Shown: in pieces, positions 7,441 through 14,302 of the stretch
Layout: each line of letters opens with the position of its first letter
How positions within the stretch are numbered: the first letter of the stretch is position 1
IMG/VR virus record: IMGVR_UViG_3300017986_002032
Coordinates: 1 to 21,586 of that record
Length of the DNA stretch: 21,586 nt
Source of the DNA: a virus
Direction: 5' to 3' (one strand)
The notes under the pieces: generated by a model
Databases searched by the model: none
What the model was told of the DNA's origin: nothing
Seen by the model: only the letters and a program-made list of their open reading frames with translations
Translations under genes and position numbers: made by a program

Positions 7441-8069
7441 TTACAGGAATAAGTTTTAGTTACGCAGAAAACAGTTTACAAACTAGAGGACTTTACTTAT
7501 TACAAGACATTGCAGGCATTAATACAGTTTCAGATATGAGACAGTTTGATATGCCTATTTGCAATTCTAACAAGAGTGATGGTGTGGTTCCAGAATCAGT
7601 TGAAGAATTTGTAAAAACACTTGCAGAATCGGACATACTGGTATTTGCTATTAGTGAAGCAACTAGTCATTACAGTGCAGGATTTAAAAATGCAATGGAT
7701 TGGTTAGTTGTTAAAAGCAAGTTTAATGCTAGATTAGGTACTGACTATGCAATTACAGATAAACCTATATTTGTAGTTACATTTACGCCAACTAAAAAGA
7801 ATGAAGCAAACAACGGAGGCAGACACTTTGATATGACTGTTGAATTGCTTGAAAAATTAGGTGCAAATGTTGTACATACAGAAGTAATACATGATGCATG
7901 GCATACTATTGTACCGGGTAACTATGATCCTGTAAATAACTTATCTAAAGAAATATTGCATTTTTCTAAAGCATATAAGCCTATAATAAAAGAATCAATT
8001 GAAGATACAGGAAGTCCTGGCTGGTTAGATTTATACAACGAATGGGATTCTAAATGGAAAAACAAATAG
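7437..8069 (+). CDS. NADPH-dependent FMN reductase-like flavoprotein (copy 2)
   Basis: A 210-residue flavodoxin-fold protein, paralogous along its whole length to the 421-1059 product. It shares the GxxFSYxxNS phosphate loop at the N-terminus, the strand DILVFAISEA, the segment AGFKNAMDWL near residues 81-90 (PF03358 hallmark), the strand PIFVVTFTPT, a G-x-R-H-F/W-D motif (GGRHFDMT, against GARHWDAT) and a tryptophan-rich end (LDLYNEWDSKW). The GxRHxD motif is not a general family feature that I recall and may mark a substrate or partner site common to this pair. It starts in an ATGA overlap. Two divergent copies within one operon suggest two steps needing separate flavin reductants, or a heteromeric enzyme. 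Confidence 0.75.
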   Translation: MITGISFSYAENSLQTRGLYLLQDIAGINTVSDMRQFDMPICNSNKSDGVVPESVEEFVKTLAESDILVFAISEATSHYSAGFKNAMDWLVVKSKFNARLGTDYAITDKPIFVVTFTPTKKNEANNGGRHFDMTVELLEKLGANVVHTEVIHDAWHTIVPGNYDPVNNLSKEILHFSKAYKPIIKESIEDTGSPGWLDLYNEWDSKWKNK

Positions 8070-8761
8070 TTGACGAAGCAAAATACAATCTAGCACCTGT
8101 TAACAGAAAAGACGGTATGCCGTGGCCACGTTGGCACACAGAGCCTCCTAAAGAGTTTGCTAAAGTTCCATTAAAGGAAGAATACGCATTGCGTACTATG
8201 GATTACTTAGACACTCCAGAAGCTCGTCCTATATTTGATTTACAAGCAGATATTATTATTAAAAACAATATAAAAGGCATTGTTGATGTAGGATGTCGTA
8301 TTGGAATTATCAATGACATTTTGCACGATCGTGGATACACTGATTATAGATACATGGGGTTTGATACTAGTAACGAACCTATACGTTATGCAACAGAAGT
8401 ATGGCAACAGTTTCCAAACATAGAATATCGTTGTGCTAGTATGTATAACAAAAACGACATAACAGTAGATTTTGATGTAGATTGTGTTATTTGGAGTGGA
8501 ATATTATTATATAATCCAGATAATCATTTAGAACTGTTCCACAATTTAACTTTTGATTTCTATAATGCATCACATGCTATTATACAAGAACCTTGTGCAG
8601 AACAAGATCCAAACAAGTTTTTAGAAAATGTTGAACTTAACACTATTGAACAAGATATGTACAAATACAAGGAAAGATACCCAATGTACAAAGATTGGGT
8701 AGTTGATACTAATATTTTTTCAGGACGTAGACGGATTGCACATATATGCTTAGATCAATAA
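8054..8761 (+). CDS. Class I SAM-dependent methyltransferase-like protein
   Basis: A 235-residue protein. Motif I is GIVDVGCRIGIINDIL (V77-G84 region), where the usual G-x-G-x-G reads G-C-R-I-G. It is followed by strand RYMGFDTSNEPI, whose acidic residue D104 would bind the ribose of SAM, then DVDCVIWSGILLYNPD as the motif IV/V strand. The fold assignment is good; the acceptor is not visible. An N-terminal stretch of about 70 residues rich in Pro, Trp and Lys (GMPWPRWHTEPP) precedes the core. It starts 16 bases inside the flavoprotein gene and overlaps the next gene by 16. It may methylate the product made by the oxygenases, or may be the tailoring enzyme that ends the pathway. Confidence 0.7.
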   Translation: MEKQIVDEAKYNLAPVNRKDGMPWPRWHTEPPKEFAKVPLKEEYALRTMDYLDTPEARPIFDLQADIIIKNNIKGIVDVGCRIGIINDILHDRGYTDYRYMGFDTSNEPIRYATEVWQQFPNIEYRCASMYNKNDITVDFDVDCVIWSGILLYNPDNHLELFHNLTFDFYNASHAIIQEPCAEQDPNKFLENVELNTIEQDMYKYKERYPMYKDWVVDTNIFSGRRRIAHICLDQ

Positions 8762-9345
8762 ACATAAATGATAAGTTTAAAATTATTCCTTATATTTTTG
8801 ATGGCAAAGAAAATGCTTCGTTAACCGATGACGAATTAAAAATATGTCGTAACAGCATTAAGTTAATGGCAGAAGATTCTGTACATGATCGTCTAGCCGA
8901 CAATTATTCAAAATGGTTAAAACTTGAATCAATGTACATTTATAGTCTGCTATGGGATATTGAGTACTGCCGTCCTGTGATGTTTAGTGGAGCACAACCA
9001 GTTACAGAAAATTGTTGTAGATTGTTTAGCAGATATTATTTGTTTACCGATTATCGCACTGAACACACAAAGAACTTGTATGATAAAGTTGACGACTTTG
9101 AAGTAGACAAATTTCACTTAGAACACGCTGGCAAAAAATATCCATTTATTTTCTGGAGTAGAGACCGTGGTCCTAGTTTTTTCTACAGAATTAAAAATGC
9201 AAGACCTGATGTATTTGGCGAGTGGGAAATATATCCTTACACTGTGGATATATTATGGAGAGATAATTATCAAGGTATTATGTATACCGGACCTGGCAAG
9301 GAAGATTACGAAAAATATATAGACGAATTATTGTTTGACAAATAA
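8746..9345 (+). CDS. Unrecognised protein, last gene of the + strand operon
   Basis: I do not recognise a family with confidence. The 199-residue protein is soluble, acidic and aromatic-rich, with no signal peptide or membrane segment. Features that stand out: an early helix pair, the central segment MFSGAQPVTENCCRLFSRYY, a Lys/Asp-rich stretch, then FIFWSRDRGPSFFYRIKNA and a Trp/Tyr-rich C-terminus. The central 'S-G-x-Q-x-x-x-x-x-x-x-R-x-x-S-R-Y-Y' layout and the alternating strands faintly recall GNAT-type acyltransferases, but the acetyl-CoA loop is not evident, so this is only a suggestion. It overlaps the methyltransferase gene by 16 bases. Its last 18 bases overlap the end of the desaturase gene on the other strand; no terminator hairpin separates them. 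Confidence 0.6.
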   Translation: MLRSININDKFKIIPYIFDGKENASLTDDELKICRNSIKLMAEDSVHDRLADNYSKWLKLESMYIYSLLWDIEYCRPVMFSGAQPVTENCCRLFSRYYLFTDYRTEHTKNLYDKVDDFEVDKFHLEHAGKKYPFIFWSRDRGPSFFYRIKNARPDVFGEWEIYPYTVDILWRDNYQGIMYTGPGKEDYEKYIDELLFDK

Positions 9346-9966
9346 CTTTTCAGCTAGCCACCCGCCGGTGTCCCATTTGTGTAGTCGTATGCGTTTTGAA
9401 TCGTCGTGATGTTCTTTATGATAACCTTCGCCTGCAATAAACAAATTCAGCCATGGAACATTAGCACCGCCTTCTGTTTTATGTCCTACAGTATTAAGTA
9501 AACCAAAACCTACTTTAGCAAAAATAAACGGAACCAATGCAAATCCTACAAAAAAGTATGGACTAATTATAAAACTAACAATCCAGTTTGCTGCCCAAAT
9601 ATGTTTCCAGTATTTGTGAAAAAATACTAGACGTGGGTTAGCATATAAATCTTTTGCATATTTTGGAGGAATGTTTGGAATATCCCAAGTGGTTAGCAGC
9701 ACTTTCCAAAATCCTACATGTTTAGCAGCATGTGGATCTTCTGGACCATCACTGTGATGATGATGCATTCTGTGACTAGAAATCCAACCAATAGGAGTTC
9801 GAATGACGGCAACCATAAGCATATATAAGCCTACCCATTCAAACCAAACAGGAACTTTGAATTGTTTATGACAATAATGTCTGTGCAATAGAATACTTGC
9901 ACCAATGTGATAAATTATTTGACTCCATACAAGTCCTAAAAATATTGCAATAAATAATTCGGTCAT
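9328..9966 (-). CDS. Membrane fatty-acid (acyl) desaturase, delta-9 type
   Basis: A 212-residue integral membrane di-iron desaturase with all three histidine boxes: H28-RHYC-H33 (HX4H), H65-RM-H68-H69 (HX2HH) and H183-KE-H186-H187 (HX2HH), plus the LLNTVGHKTEG segment typical of stearoyl-CoA/acyl-lipid desaturases. Hydrophobic stretches at about 2-25, 40-58, 125-158 would span the membrane. It would insert a double bond in host acyl chains using O2 and an electron carrier not encoded here. It is shorter than usual bacterial versions (roughly 270-300) but the catalytic boxes are complete. I start at ATG 9966, with AGGAG 5 bases upstream; the in-frame ATG at 9996 lies upstream of the late promoter and is unlikely. 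The gene is alone in its orientation with respect to the + operon and adjoins late structural genes. Confidence 0.93.
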   Translation of the reverse strand: MTELFIAIFLGLVWSQIIYHIGASILLHRHYCHKQFKVPVWFEWVGLYMLMVAVIRTPIGWISSHRMHHHHSDGPEDPHAAKHVGFWKVLLTTWDIPNIPPKYAKDLYANPRLVFFHKYWKHIWAANWIVSFIISPYFFVGFALVPFIFAKVGFGLLNTVGHKTEGGANVPWLNLFIAGEGYHKEHHDDSKRIRLHKWDTGGWLAEKLFVKQ

Positions 9967-9980
9967 GTGATCTCCTACTG

Positions 9981-9988
9981 TATTTATA
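9981..9988 (-). promoter_or_regulatory. T4-type late promoter (TATAAATA) for the desaturase
   Basis: The minus strand reads TATAAATA exactly, the octamer recognised by the T4 gp55 late sigma factor. It lies 14 bases upstream of the desaturase start codon, so transcription would begin very near the ribosome binding site and give a very short leader. It indicates late expression of the desaturase, separate from the + strand operon. Confidence 0.7.
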
Positions 9989-10019
9989 ATATACAATAAT
10001 TATAGAAATCAGTCAAGGA

Positions 10020-10937
10020 TTAATATAGTGCGTTCCAAGAAACACCGTCAAAGTATACTGGGTAACTTACTGAACCGCCTTTAGACGCAGGATCCCAAGT
10101 AGTACCATCTGCTACTGCAAACATACCGTTGGTTGGTGATGCAGGCGGTGCATCTAGAGGATTTACTACCATAGTACCAGTAACTTCAAGCTCGGCTCGC
10201 GGTTGTCTACTAAGTCCTTCAAATCCTGACAACCCAGCTTCGCCATTGATCATTACTCTACCGTTGTTCCATACTTTAAAAAACTGAGTGTAATTGCCAA
10301 CACCGCCAGGGCTTGGAAATAATATATATTGGTCTTGACTATAACTATCTGCCCAGTATGTAGTATCTTCACCGTTTACACTAACACCATGGTTGTGTTT
10401 GGTAAATTCTGTTCCGCCACCTACCCACGGAGAAGATTCTTTTCTAAAGAAATTTGTATTTAGAATTTGTGCTTCGCTGTATTGACTTAAAAACTCAGAT
10501 GTAACTATTTGAGAAGTGACTGCGTTTGCAGTTATTGTTCTATCTGTAGCCTGAACAAATACTGTTGAATCGTCTGCAAAAATACTACCGTTGAGATCAC
10601 CGTCAAACTGTATAGCTGTAATAGTATCAGCAACTATTTGTGTTGCACTCATATTACCTACAATATCAATTCCGCCATTGATATCGATGTTACCAGTACC
10701 GGTTATATCAGCATTGTTTAGATCCAAATTGCCGCCTAATTGAGGAGTTGTATCGTTGATAATATCGGTTAACCCTGCACTGCTAGAAACTTCAACGCCA
10801 CCGTTTGTAACACCATCACCAATCCAAACTGGTGTAACACCTGCTGAATCATAATCAGTAACAAATATAAGTTCACCACTTAATGGTGTAATAGCTAGTC
10901 TTTCTGCATTTGTGCCGCGTCTTAATCGCAATGCCAT
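10020..10937 (-). CDS. Tail-fibre-like protein with RRGTNAERL N-terminal module (copy A)
   Basis: A 305-residue protein. Residues 1-50 (MALRLRRGTNAERL..., GELIFVTDYD, WIGDG) form the short N-terminal module common at the start of phage fibres and tropism-determinant-like proteins. Residues about 55-90 hold DTTPQLGGNLDLN and ITGTGNIDINGG, repeats typical of fibre shaft sequences in marine phages. The rest is beta-rich and Gly/Thr/Asn-rich with a C-terminal 'dG-T-W-D-P...Y-F-D-G-V-S-W' knob-like end. The N-terminal 90 residues closely match the product of 13056-13901, while the remaining parts differ. It is probably a virion adhesin or a tail-associated structural protein. AGGAG lies 9 bases before the ATG, and an exact late promoter lies upstream. 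Confidence 0.75.
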   Translation of the reverse strand: MALRLRRGTNAERLAITPLSGELIFVTDYDSAGVTPVWIGDGVTNGGVEVSSSAGLTDIINDTTPQLGGNLDLNNADITGTGNIDINGGIDIVGNMSATQIVADTITAIQFDGDLNGSIFADDSTVFVQATDRTITANAVTSQIVTSEFLSQYSEAQILNTNFFRKESSPWVGGGTEFTKHNHGVSVNGEDTTYWADSYSQDQYILFPSPGGVGNYTQFFKVWNNGRVMINGEAGLSGFEGLSRQPRAELEVTGTMVVNPLDAPPASPTNGMFAVADGTTWDPASKGGSVSYPVYFDGVSWNALY

Positions 10938-10970
10938 GATATAAATCTCCTGGAAATATTTTATTATATG

Positions 10971-10978
10971 TATTTATA
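10971..10978 (-). promoter_or_regulatory. T4-type late promoter (TATAAATA) for the fibre gene A
   Basis: TATAAATA is read on the minus strand, 33 bases upstream of the fibre start codon and just past the subtilase stop codon at 10989. Distance and orientation fit a gp55-type late promoter serving the 10020-10937 gene independently of read-through from the protease gene. Confidence 0.7.
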
Positions 10979-10988
10979 CTTTTTTAGG

Positions 10989-13046
10989 TCATTGGCCCCT
11001 ATCGAGTCTATTAACATAATTAATCTGTATGCCTCTTAATGTAACACCGTTTTTAAAGTCATTTGTTCTTATAGGAAATGTAGTTTGTTCGTATGGAGCG
11101 TCATATAAAATAATAGGATCACTGCCTGCAAGATTTGTTGTAGTTAACCATCCAGAATCTGTAGCACTATCCCAATCGCTGTTTTGTCCACCAAATTCGC
11201 TTGTTGATTGTTGTTCTAAGTTAGTCTTAATATGATTTCTAACATCAGCATATGTCCAATCTCTGTTAAATTGTAATAGCGTAGCAAGATAACCACATGC
11301 AACAGGACATGCTGCACTAGTACCATTAAAGTAAGTATCCTGAGCACCAGTGGCTTCAATGGTCATTCCTGGGTATGTGTTATCATATCTGTTTAAAATA
11401 CTAGTACTATCGTTAGGTGATGCCGCTGCTATAGTACCGTCTGCTACTGCATAACAATCAATTGCAGGACCACAGTCGCTATAATATGCTTTATTTTCTT
11501 GCGAGCCAATCGGTGATCCGTCACTCCAGTCGTCATCCAATGCACCAATGTTTATTACTTTGAATTCTGTTCCTGTATCACCTAAACACTGCGGAAATCC
11601 TGGTCTGTTTGTTGTAGCATATGCACTAAAATATCCACCTAACTCTGTCCAAGTAGTTTGATCCCAAGTTGCACCTGTTGTTGAATTGTGGAAGTTATTG
11701 TAGTTAGGATGTCCTGGTAGTGTTTGTTGTTGACTATCGTTACCTGCTGCACCAACAAAAATAACACCACTATCAACCATTTCGTTGCCTGCTGTTAAGT
11801 AACTGTTTGGCTTTGGATAATGTTTCATACGTCCGTCGCCGTTGGTAGTTACAACACGCATAATAGCAGGAGCATCAGCTGTTCTACTTGTGTACGAAAT
11901 ATCTGTACCTCTGTGATTGTAATAACCGCTGCTTCTTGGACTAACACGGAACCCCCAACTATTAGAACTTATAGTAGGATCTTTTGTGCCGTATACTGGG
12001 TTAACTGGTTTATACGTATGAAATATTTTCATAACATCGAAATATTCTTCAAACCAAATACCGATGCTACTATAAACGTCAATAACCCATTTATTAGCAT
12101 TATATGCCCATCCGTGTGTTCTACCAAATGTTAAACTAGCACATTGAGTACCGTGTGTACCGTCATATGGTGCAACAGTTGGCGAACCGTGTGCTCTGTC
12201 TCTTGTATAGTTTGTAGTAATAATAATGCCGCCGAAGTTAGGAAAAGTTGCACTGCGTCCTGCTGCACTTGCCCACCATGCTCTAGCTGCTGCTTCGGTA
12301 GGTACAACAGTACCATCCCAACGTGTTTCTAATCTGCCTGCTGCATCTGCATCAAACCATTCTGGATCTAAATAATACGGTCCATCAAAAACCATATCTA
12401 ATACATTACAAGTACTATCGCTTGTGTTGCTATCACGTTGACTCAATACATTTCCTGCAACAAAATCTTGTGGGTAAACAGCATTTGTAACGCCCATCAT
12501 AAATTCTGGGTGTCCGATCCACGAACCGTTGTCACCTACAATAACATCAACATGACGTGCATTACCTCTTTGTTTAGGTAATGCGTCAATCACAGTACTG
12601 TTGCTTGAACCTGCCCATGGTGTTGTTTTTTGTGTCATACGCCATAGTTGACTAGACGCTCTGTTTAACTCCGTTACTGTTGGAGAACTAGGATTTTGTC
12701 CTGAATATTGCATATAGTTTCTAACTGTGCCGCTACTATATCTGTTTAGTGCATCCGGTATGTCACAACGTAAATCATCAGGTGAAATACGTGGCATTTC
12801 GTCTGTGTCTAAGTTATGTACGACACTCAGTTCTACATACTCAATTTCAGTACGACTGCGTAAATTATTTGCTTCGTTGTCAGTTAAAAGAAAAGTACCT
12901 CTTGTAGGACTATGAAGTTTGTCGTCTACACATTCAACACATCTATCTGGAATATTTTCATAACTAGTGTCGGTTGTTAATAAATCGTGGATTGTTGTAA
13001 AATCTTCGGAAGTTTTTGTTCCTATGCTATAATACTTTTCAGTCAT
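10989..13046 (-). CDS. Subtilisin-family (S8) serine protease, probably virion-associated
   Basis: A 685-residue protease with an intact catalytic set: D172 in VIVGDNG, H298 in YDGTHGTQCA, oxyanion N436 in GVIFVGAAGND, and the nucleophile S577 in NGTSAACPVACGYLA, in subtilase order. About 90 N-terminal residues (FLLTDNEANNLRSRTEIEYVEL) look like an inhibitor-I9-type propeptide ending in the V-E-Y-V-E pattern. No secretion signal or membrane segment is visible, so it probably reaches its target in the particle or works inside the cell. A tail of about 90 residues follows the catalytic serine. It lies between two fibre-like genes, AAGGA is 7 bases before the ATG, and the gap to the upstream gene is 9 bases. 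It may mature fibres, or cut host surface proteins at adsorption. Confidence 0.92.
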   Translation of the reverse strand: MTEKYYSIGTKTSEDFTTIHDLLTTDTSYENIPDRCVECVDDKLHSPTRGTFLLTDNEANNLRSRTEIEYVELSVVHNLDTDEMPRISPDDLRCDIPDALNRYSSGTVRNYMQYSGQNPSSPTVTELNRASSQLWRMTQKTTPWAGSSNSTVIDALPKQRGNARHVDVIVGDNGSWIGHPEFMMGVTNAVYPQDFVAGNVLSQRDSNTSDSTCNVLDMVFDGPYYLDPEWFDADAAGRLETRWDGTVVPTEAAARAWWASAAGRSATFPNFGGIIITTNYTRDRAHGSPTVAPYDGTHGTQCASLTFGRTHGWAYNANKWVIDVYSSIGIWFEEYFDVMKIFHTYKPVNPVYGTKDPTISSNSWGFRVSPRSSGYYNHRGTDISYTSRTADAPAIMRVVTTNGDGRMKHYPKPNSYLTAGNEMVDSGVIFVGAAGNDSQQQTLPGHPNYNNFHNSTTGATWDQTTWTELGGYFSAYATTNRPGFPQCLGDTGTEFKVINIGALDDDWSDGSPIGSQENKAYYSDCGPAIDCYAVADGTIAAASPNDSTSILNRYDNTYPGMTIEATGAQDTYFNGTSAACPVACGYLATLLQFNRDWTYADVRNHIKTNLEQQSTSEFGGQNSDWDSATDSGWLTTTNLAGSDPIILYDAPYEQTTFPIRTNDFKNGVTLRGIQINYVNRLDRGQ

Positions 13047-13055
13047 AATTTATCC

Positions 13056-13901
13056 TTAAACTATTGGACTATGATCAATAATAACCCATGCATTGTTTAC
13101 ATATGCTTCAAATCTATTATTATCTGTATTATAAATCATATCACCGTTTTCAGCTGTTAAAGCATCTCTTTGTGCATTAGTAAAACTTGCTAATTTTATA
13201 GGACTTTGTGTAACTTCAACCCTTGTAGTTGCTGTTAATAGTATACTTGTTTCCGAAAATAATTCAGGTGTTCCAGCACCAGCAGTTGTTAAGTTTGTTA
13301 CTTCTAAACTATCTGCTGTAATTTTATTAGTAACTGTTAAATCATTTTCAACTGTAAGATCGCTGTTCATTGTAACAGCCGGTGTTATTATAATACCACT
13401 GGAATCAGAAGTATCCATAGTAGTTGTTGTAAAGGTAAAGTTTCCAAGATTAGCACCAGTAATATCACTGGTTAATGCAAGTGTTCCTGAAGCATCAGGT
13501 AAGGTAAGTGTTCTAGCCGCAGTAGGTTCTGTTTTGGTAATAGTAGTATTAAATGATGTACCTTCAAATACAACATCACTAGCAGTTTGAACCAGTGCAG
13601 ACGTTAAATTTCCTACACTATCAATATTACCATTTATGTCAATATTACCAGTACCGGTAATATCATAAGAATTTAAATCTAGTGTACCACCTAATTGCGG
13701 TGTAGTATCGTTGACAATATCTGTAATGCCGCTGCTTGCACTTGATACTTCTGTTCCGCCAACTGTTGCTCCGTCACCTACCCATAATGGCGAAACACCT
13801 GCTGAATCGTAATCAGTTACATAAATTAGTTCGCCTGACTGTGGGGTAATGCTTAATCTTTCTGCATTCGTGCCGCGTCTTAGTTGCAATACGCTTGACA
13901 T
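13056..13901 (-). CDS. Tail-fibre-like protein with RRGTNAERL N-terminal module (copy B)
   Basis: A 281-residue protein. Residues 1-50 (LQLRRGTNAERLSI, GELIYVTDYDSAG, WVGDG) and about 55-90 (DTTPQLGGTLDLN, ITGTGNIDINGN) match the N-terminus of the 10020-10937 product. The middle is Thr/Ser-rich shaft with TRTLTLPDASGTLALTSD, a known fibre-type element, and TVENDLTVTNK repeats. The C-terminus (NGDMIYNTDNNRFEAYVNNAW) has the 'G-x-M-I-Y-N-T-x-x-x-x-F' end common to phage fibres. It is 9 bases upstream of the protease gene, so the two are probably co-transcribed, with the variant late promoter at 13932-13939 ahead. Function: adhesin or structural. The two copies suggest a two-component or alternative tip. 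Confidence 0.75.
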   Translation of the reverse strand: MSSVLQLRRGTNAERLSITPQSGELIYVTDYDSAGVSPLWVGDGATVGGTEVSSASSGITDIVNDTTPQLGGTLDLNSYDITGTGNIDINGNIDSVGNLTSALVQTASDVVFEGTSFNTTITKTEPTAARTLTLPDASGTLALTSDITGANLGNFTFTTTTMDTSDSSGIIITPAVTMNSDLTVENDLTVTNKITADSLEVTNLTTAGAGTPELFSETSILLTATTRVEVTQSPIKLASFTNAQRDALTAENGDMIYNTDNNRFEAYVNNAWVIIDHSPIV

Positions 13902-13931
13902 ATTAGAATTCTCCTACGGTAATATTTTATG

Positions 13932-13939
13932 TATTTATC
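13932..13939 (-). promoter_or_regulatory. Late promoter-like octamer GATAAATA for fibre gene B and the protease
   Basis: The minus strand reads GATAAATA, one mismatch from the T4 late consensus, 30 bases upstream of the start codon at 13901 and just downstream of the preceding terminator. Position is right; the mismatch and AT-rich setting lower confidence. Confidence 0.45.
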
Positions 13940-13950
13940 GCTTTTAGTAG

Positions 13951-13985
13951 ATAAACGAAAAGGATTAGACCGAAGCCTAATCCTT
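13951..13985 (-). terminator. Rho-independent terminator with UUCG tetraloop
   Basis: On the minus strand, a stem of 9 Watson-Crick pairs (AAGGATTAG with CTAATCCTT), one G-U wobble and a C-G pair closes a UUCG loop, a very stable tetraloop. It is followed by TTTTCGTTT at 13951-13959. It ends the small-protein operon (14006-15506) just before the late promoter of fibre gene B. Confidence 0.85.
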
Positions 13986-14005
13986 AGTAAGAGTTGTTAA
14001 ACAAA

Positions 14006-14302
14006 TTATTTGTTGAGTTTTAGAAAACGTCTTGTTCTTTTAGATATATCTTTTTTAATTCTGTCAATATCTAATCTAAAATCAACATTTACAATAGTAT
14101 CTTGATATTCTTCAAAAAAGTCTTGTAATACATCGTCGATGTCTGCTGTATCTGGTTGATGCTTGATATCTATTTCCCAAGTATCACCGTTGTCAAAATC
14201 AACAACTACCATGTTAATATATTCAAGTGGGAGGAATTCCATATCAATGGTTTCAAATATATCCTCCCAATGATCTTGTTTTTGATTATTTAAATCAGGC
14301 AC
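14006..14302 (-). CDS. Small acidic conserved phage protein, function unknown
   Basis: A 98-residue acidic protein with a basic C-terminus (KKDISKRTRRFLKLNK). The middle has a strand pair (INMVVVDFDNGDTWEIDI) and a helix-rich acidic patch (DVLQDFFEEYQD). I recall similar proteins in marine T4-like phages without a function; this is from memory. It starts at GTG (14302), overlapping the end of the preceding gene in GTGCCTGA, with a weak AAGAGA ribosome binding site, so it is probably translated by coupling. It is the last gene before the UUCG terminator. Acidic body plus basic tail would fit a nucleic-acid-binding or virion accessory role, but nothing proves it. Confidence 0.75.
   Translation of the reverse strand: MPDLNNQKQDHWEDIFETIDMEFLPLEYINMVVVDFDNGDTWEIDIKHQPDTADIDDVLQDFFEEYQDTIVNVDFRLDIDRIKKDISKRTRRFLKLNK

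Noticed and set aside
1-9345. A flavin-dependent halogenase or prenylating enzyme expected with two flavin reductases
   Set aside because: I looked for the GxGxxG plus WxWxIP motifs and a DDxxD motif in the cluster; none is present in the window, though one could lie upstream of base 1.
9340-9400. A possible terminator between the + operon and the desaturase
   Set aside because: Only a 4-base-pair stem (CACC with GGTG around 9360-9371) is present, too weak and without a T-run on either strand.
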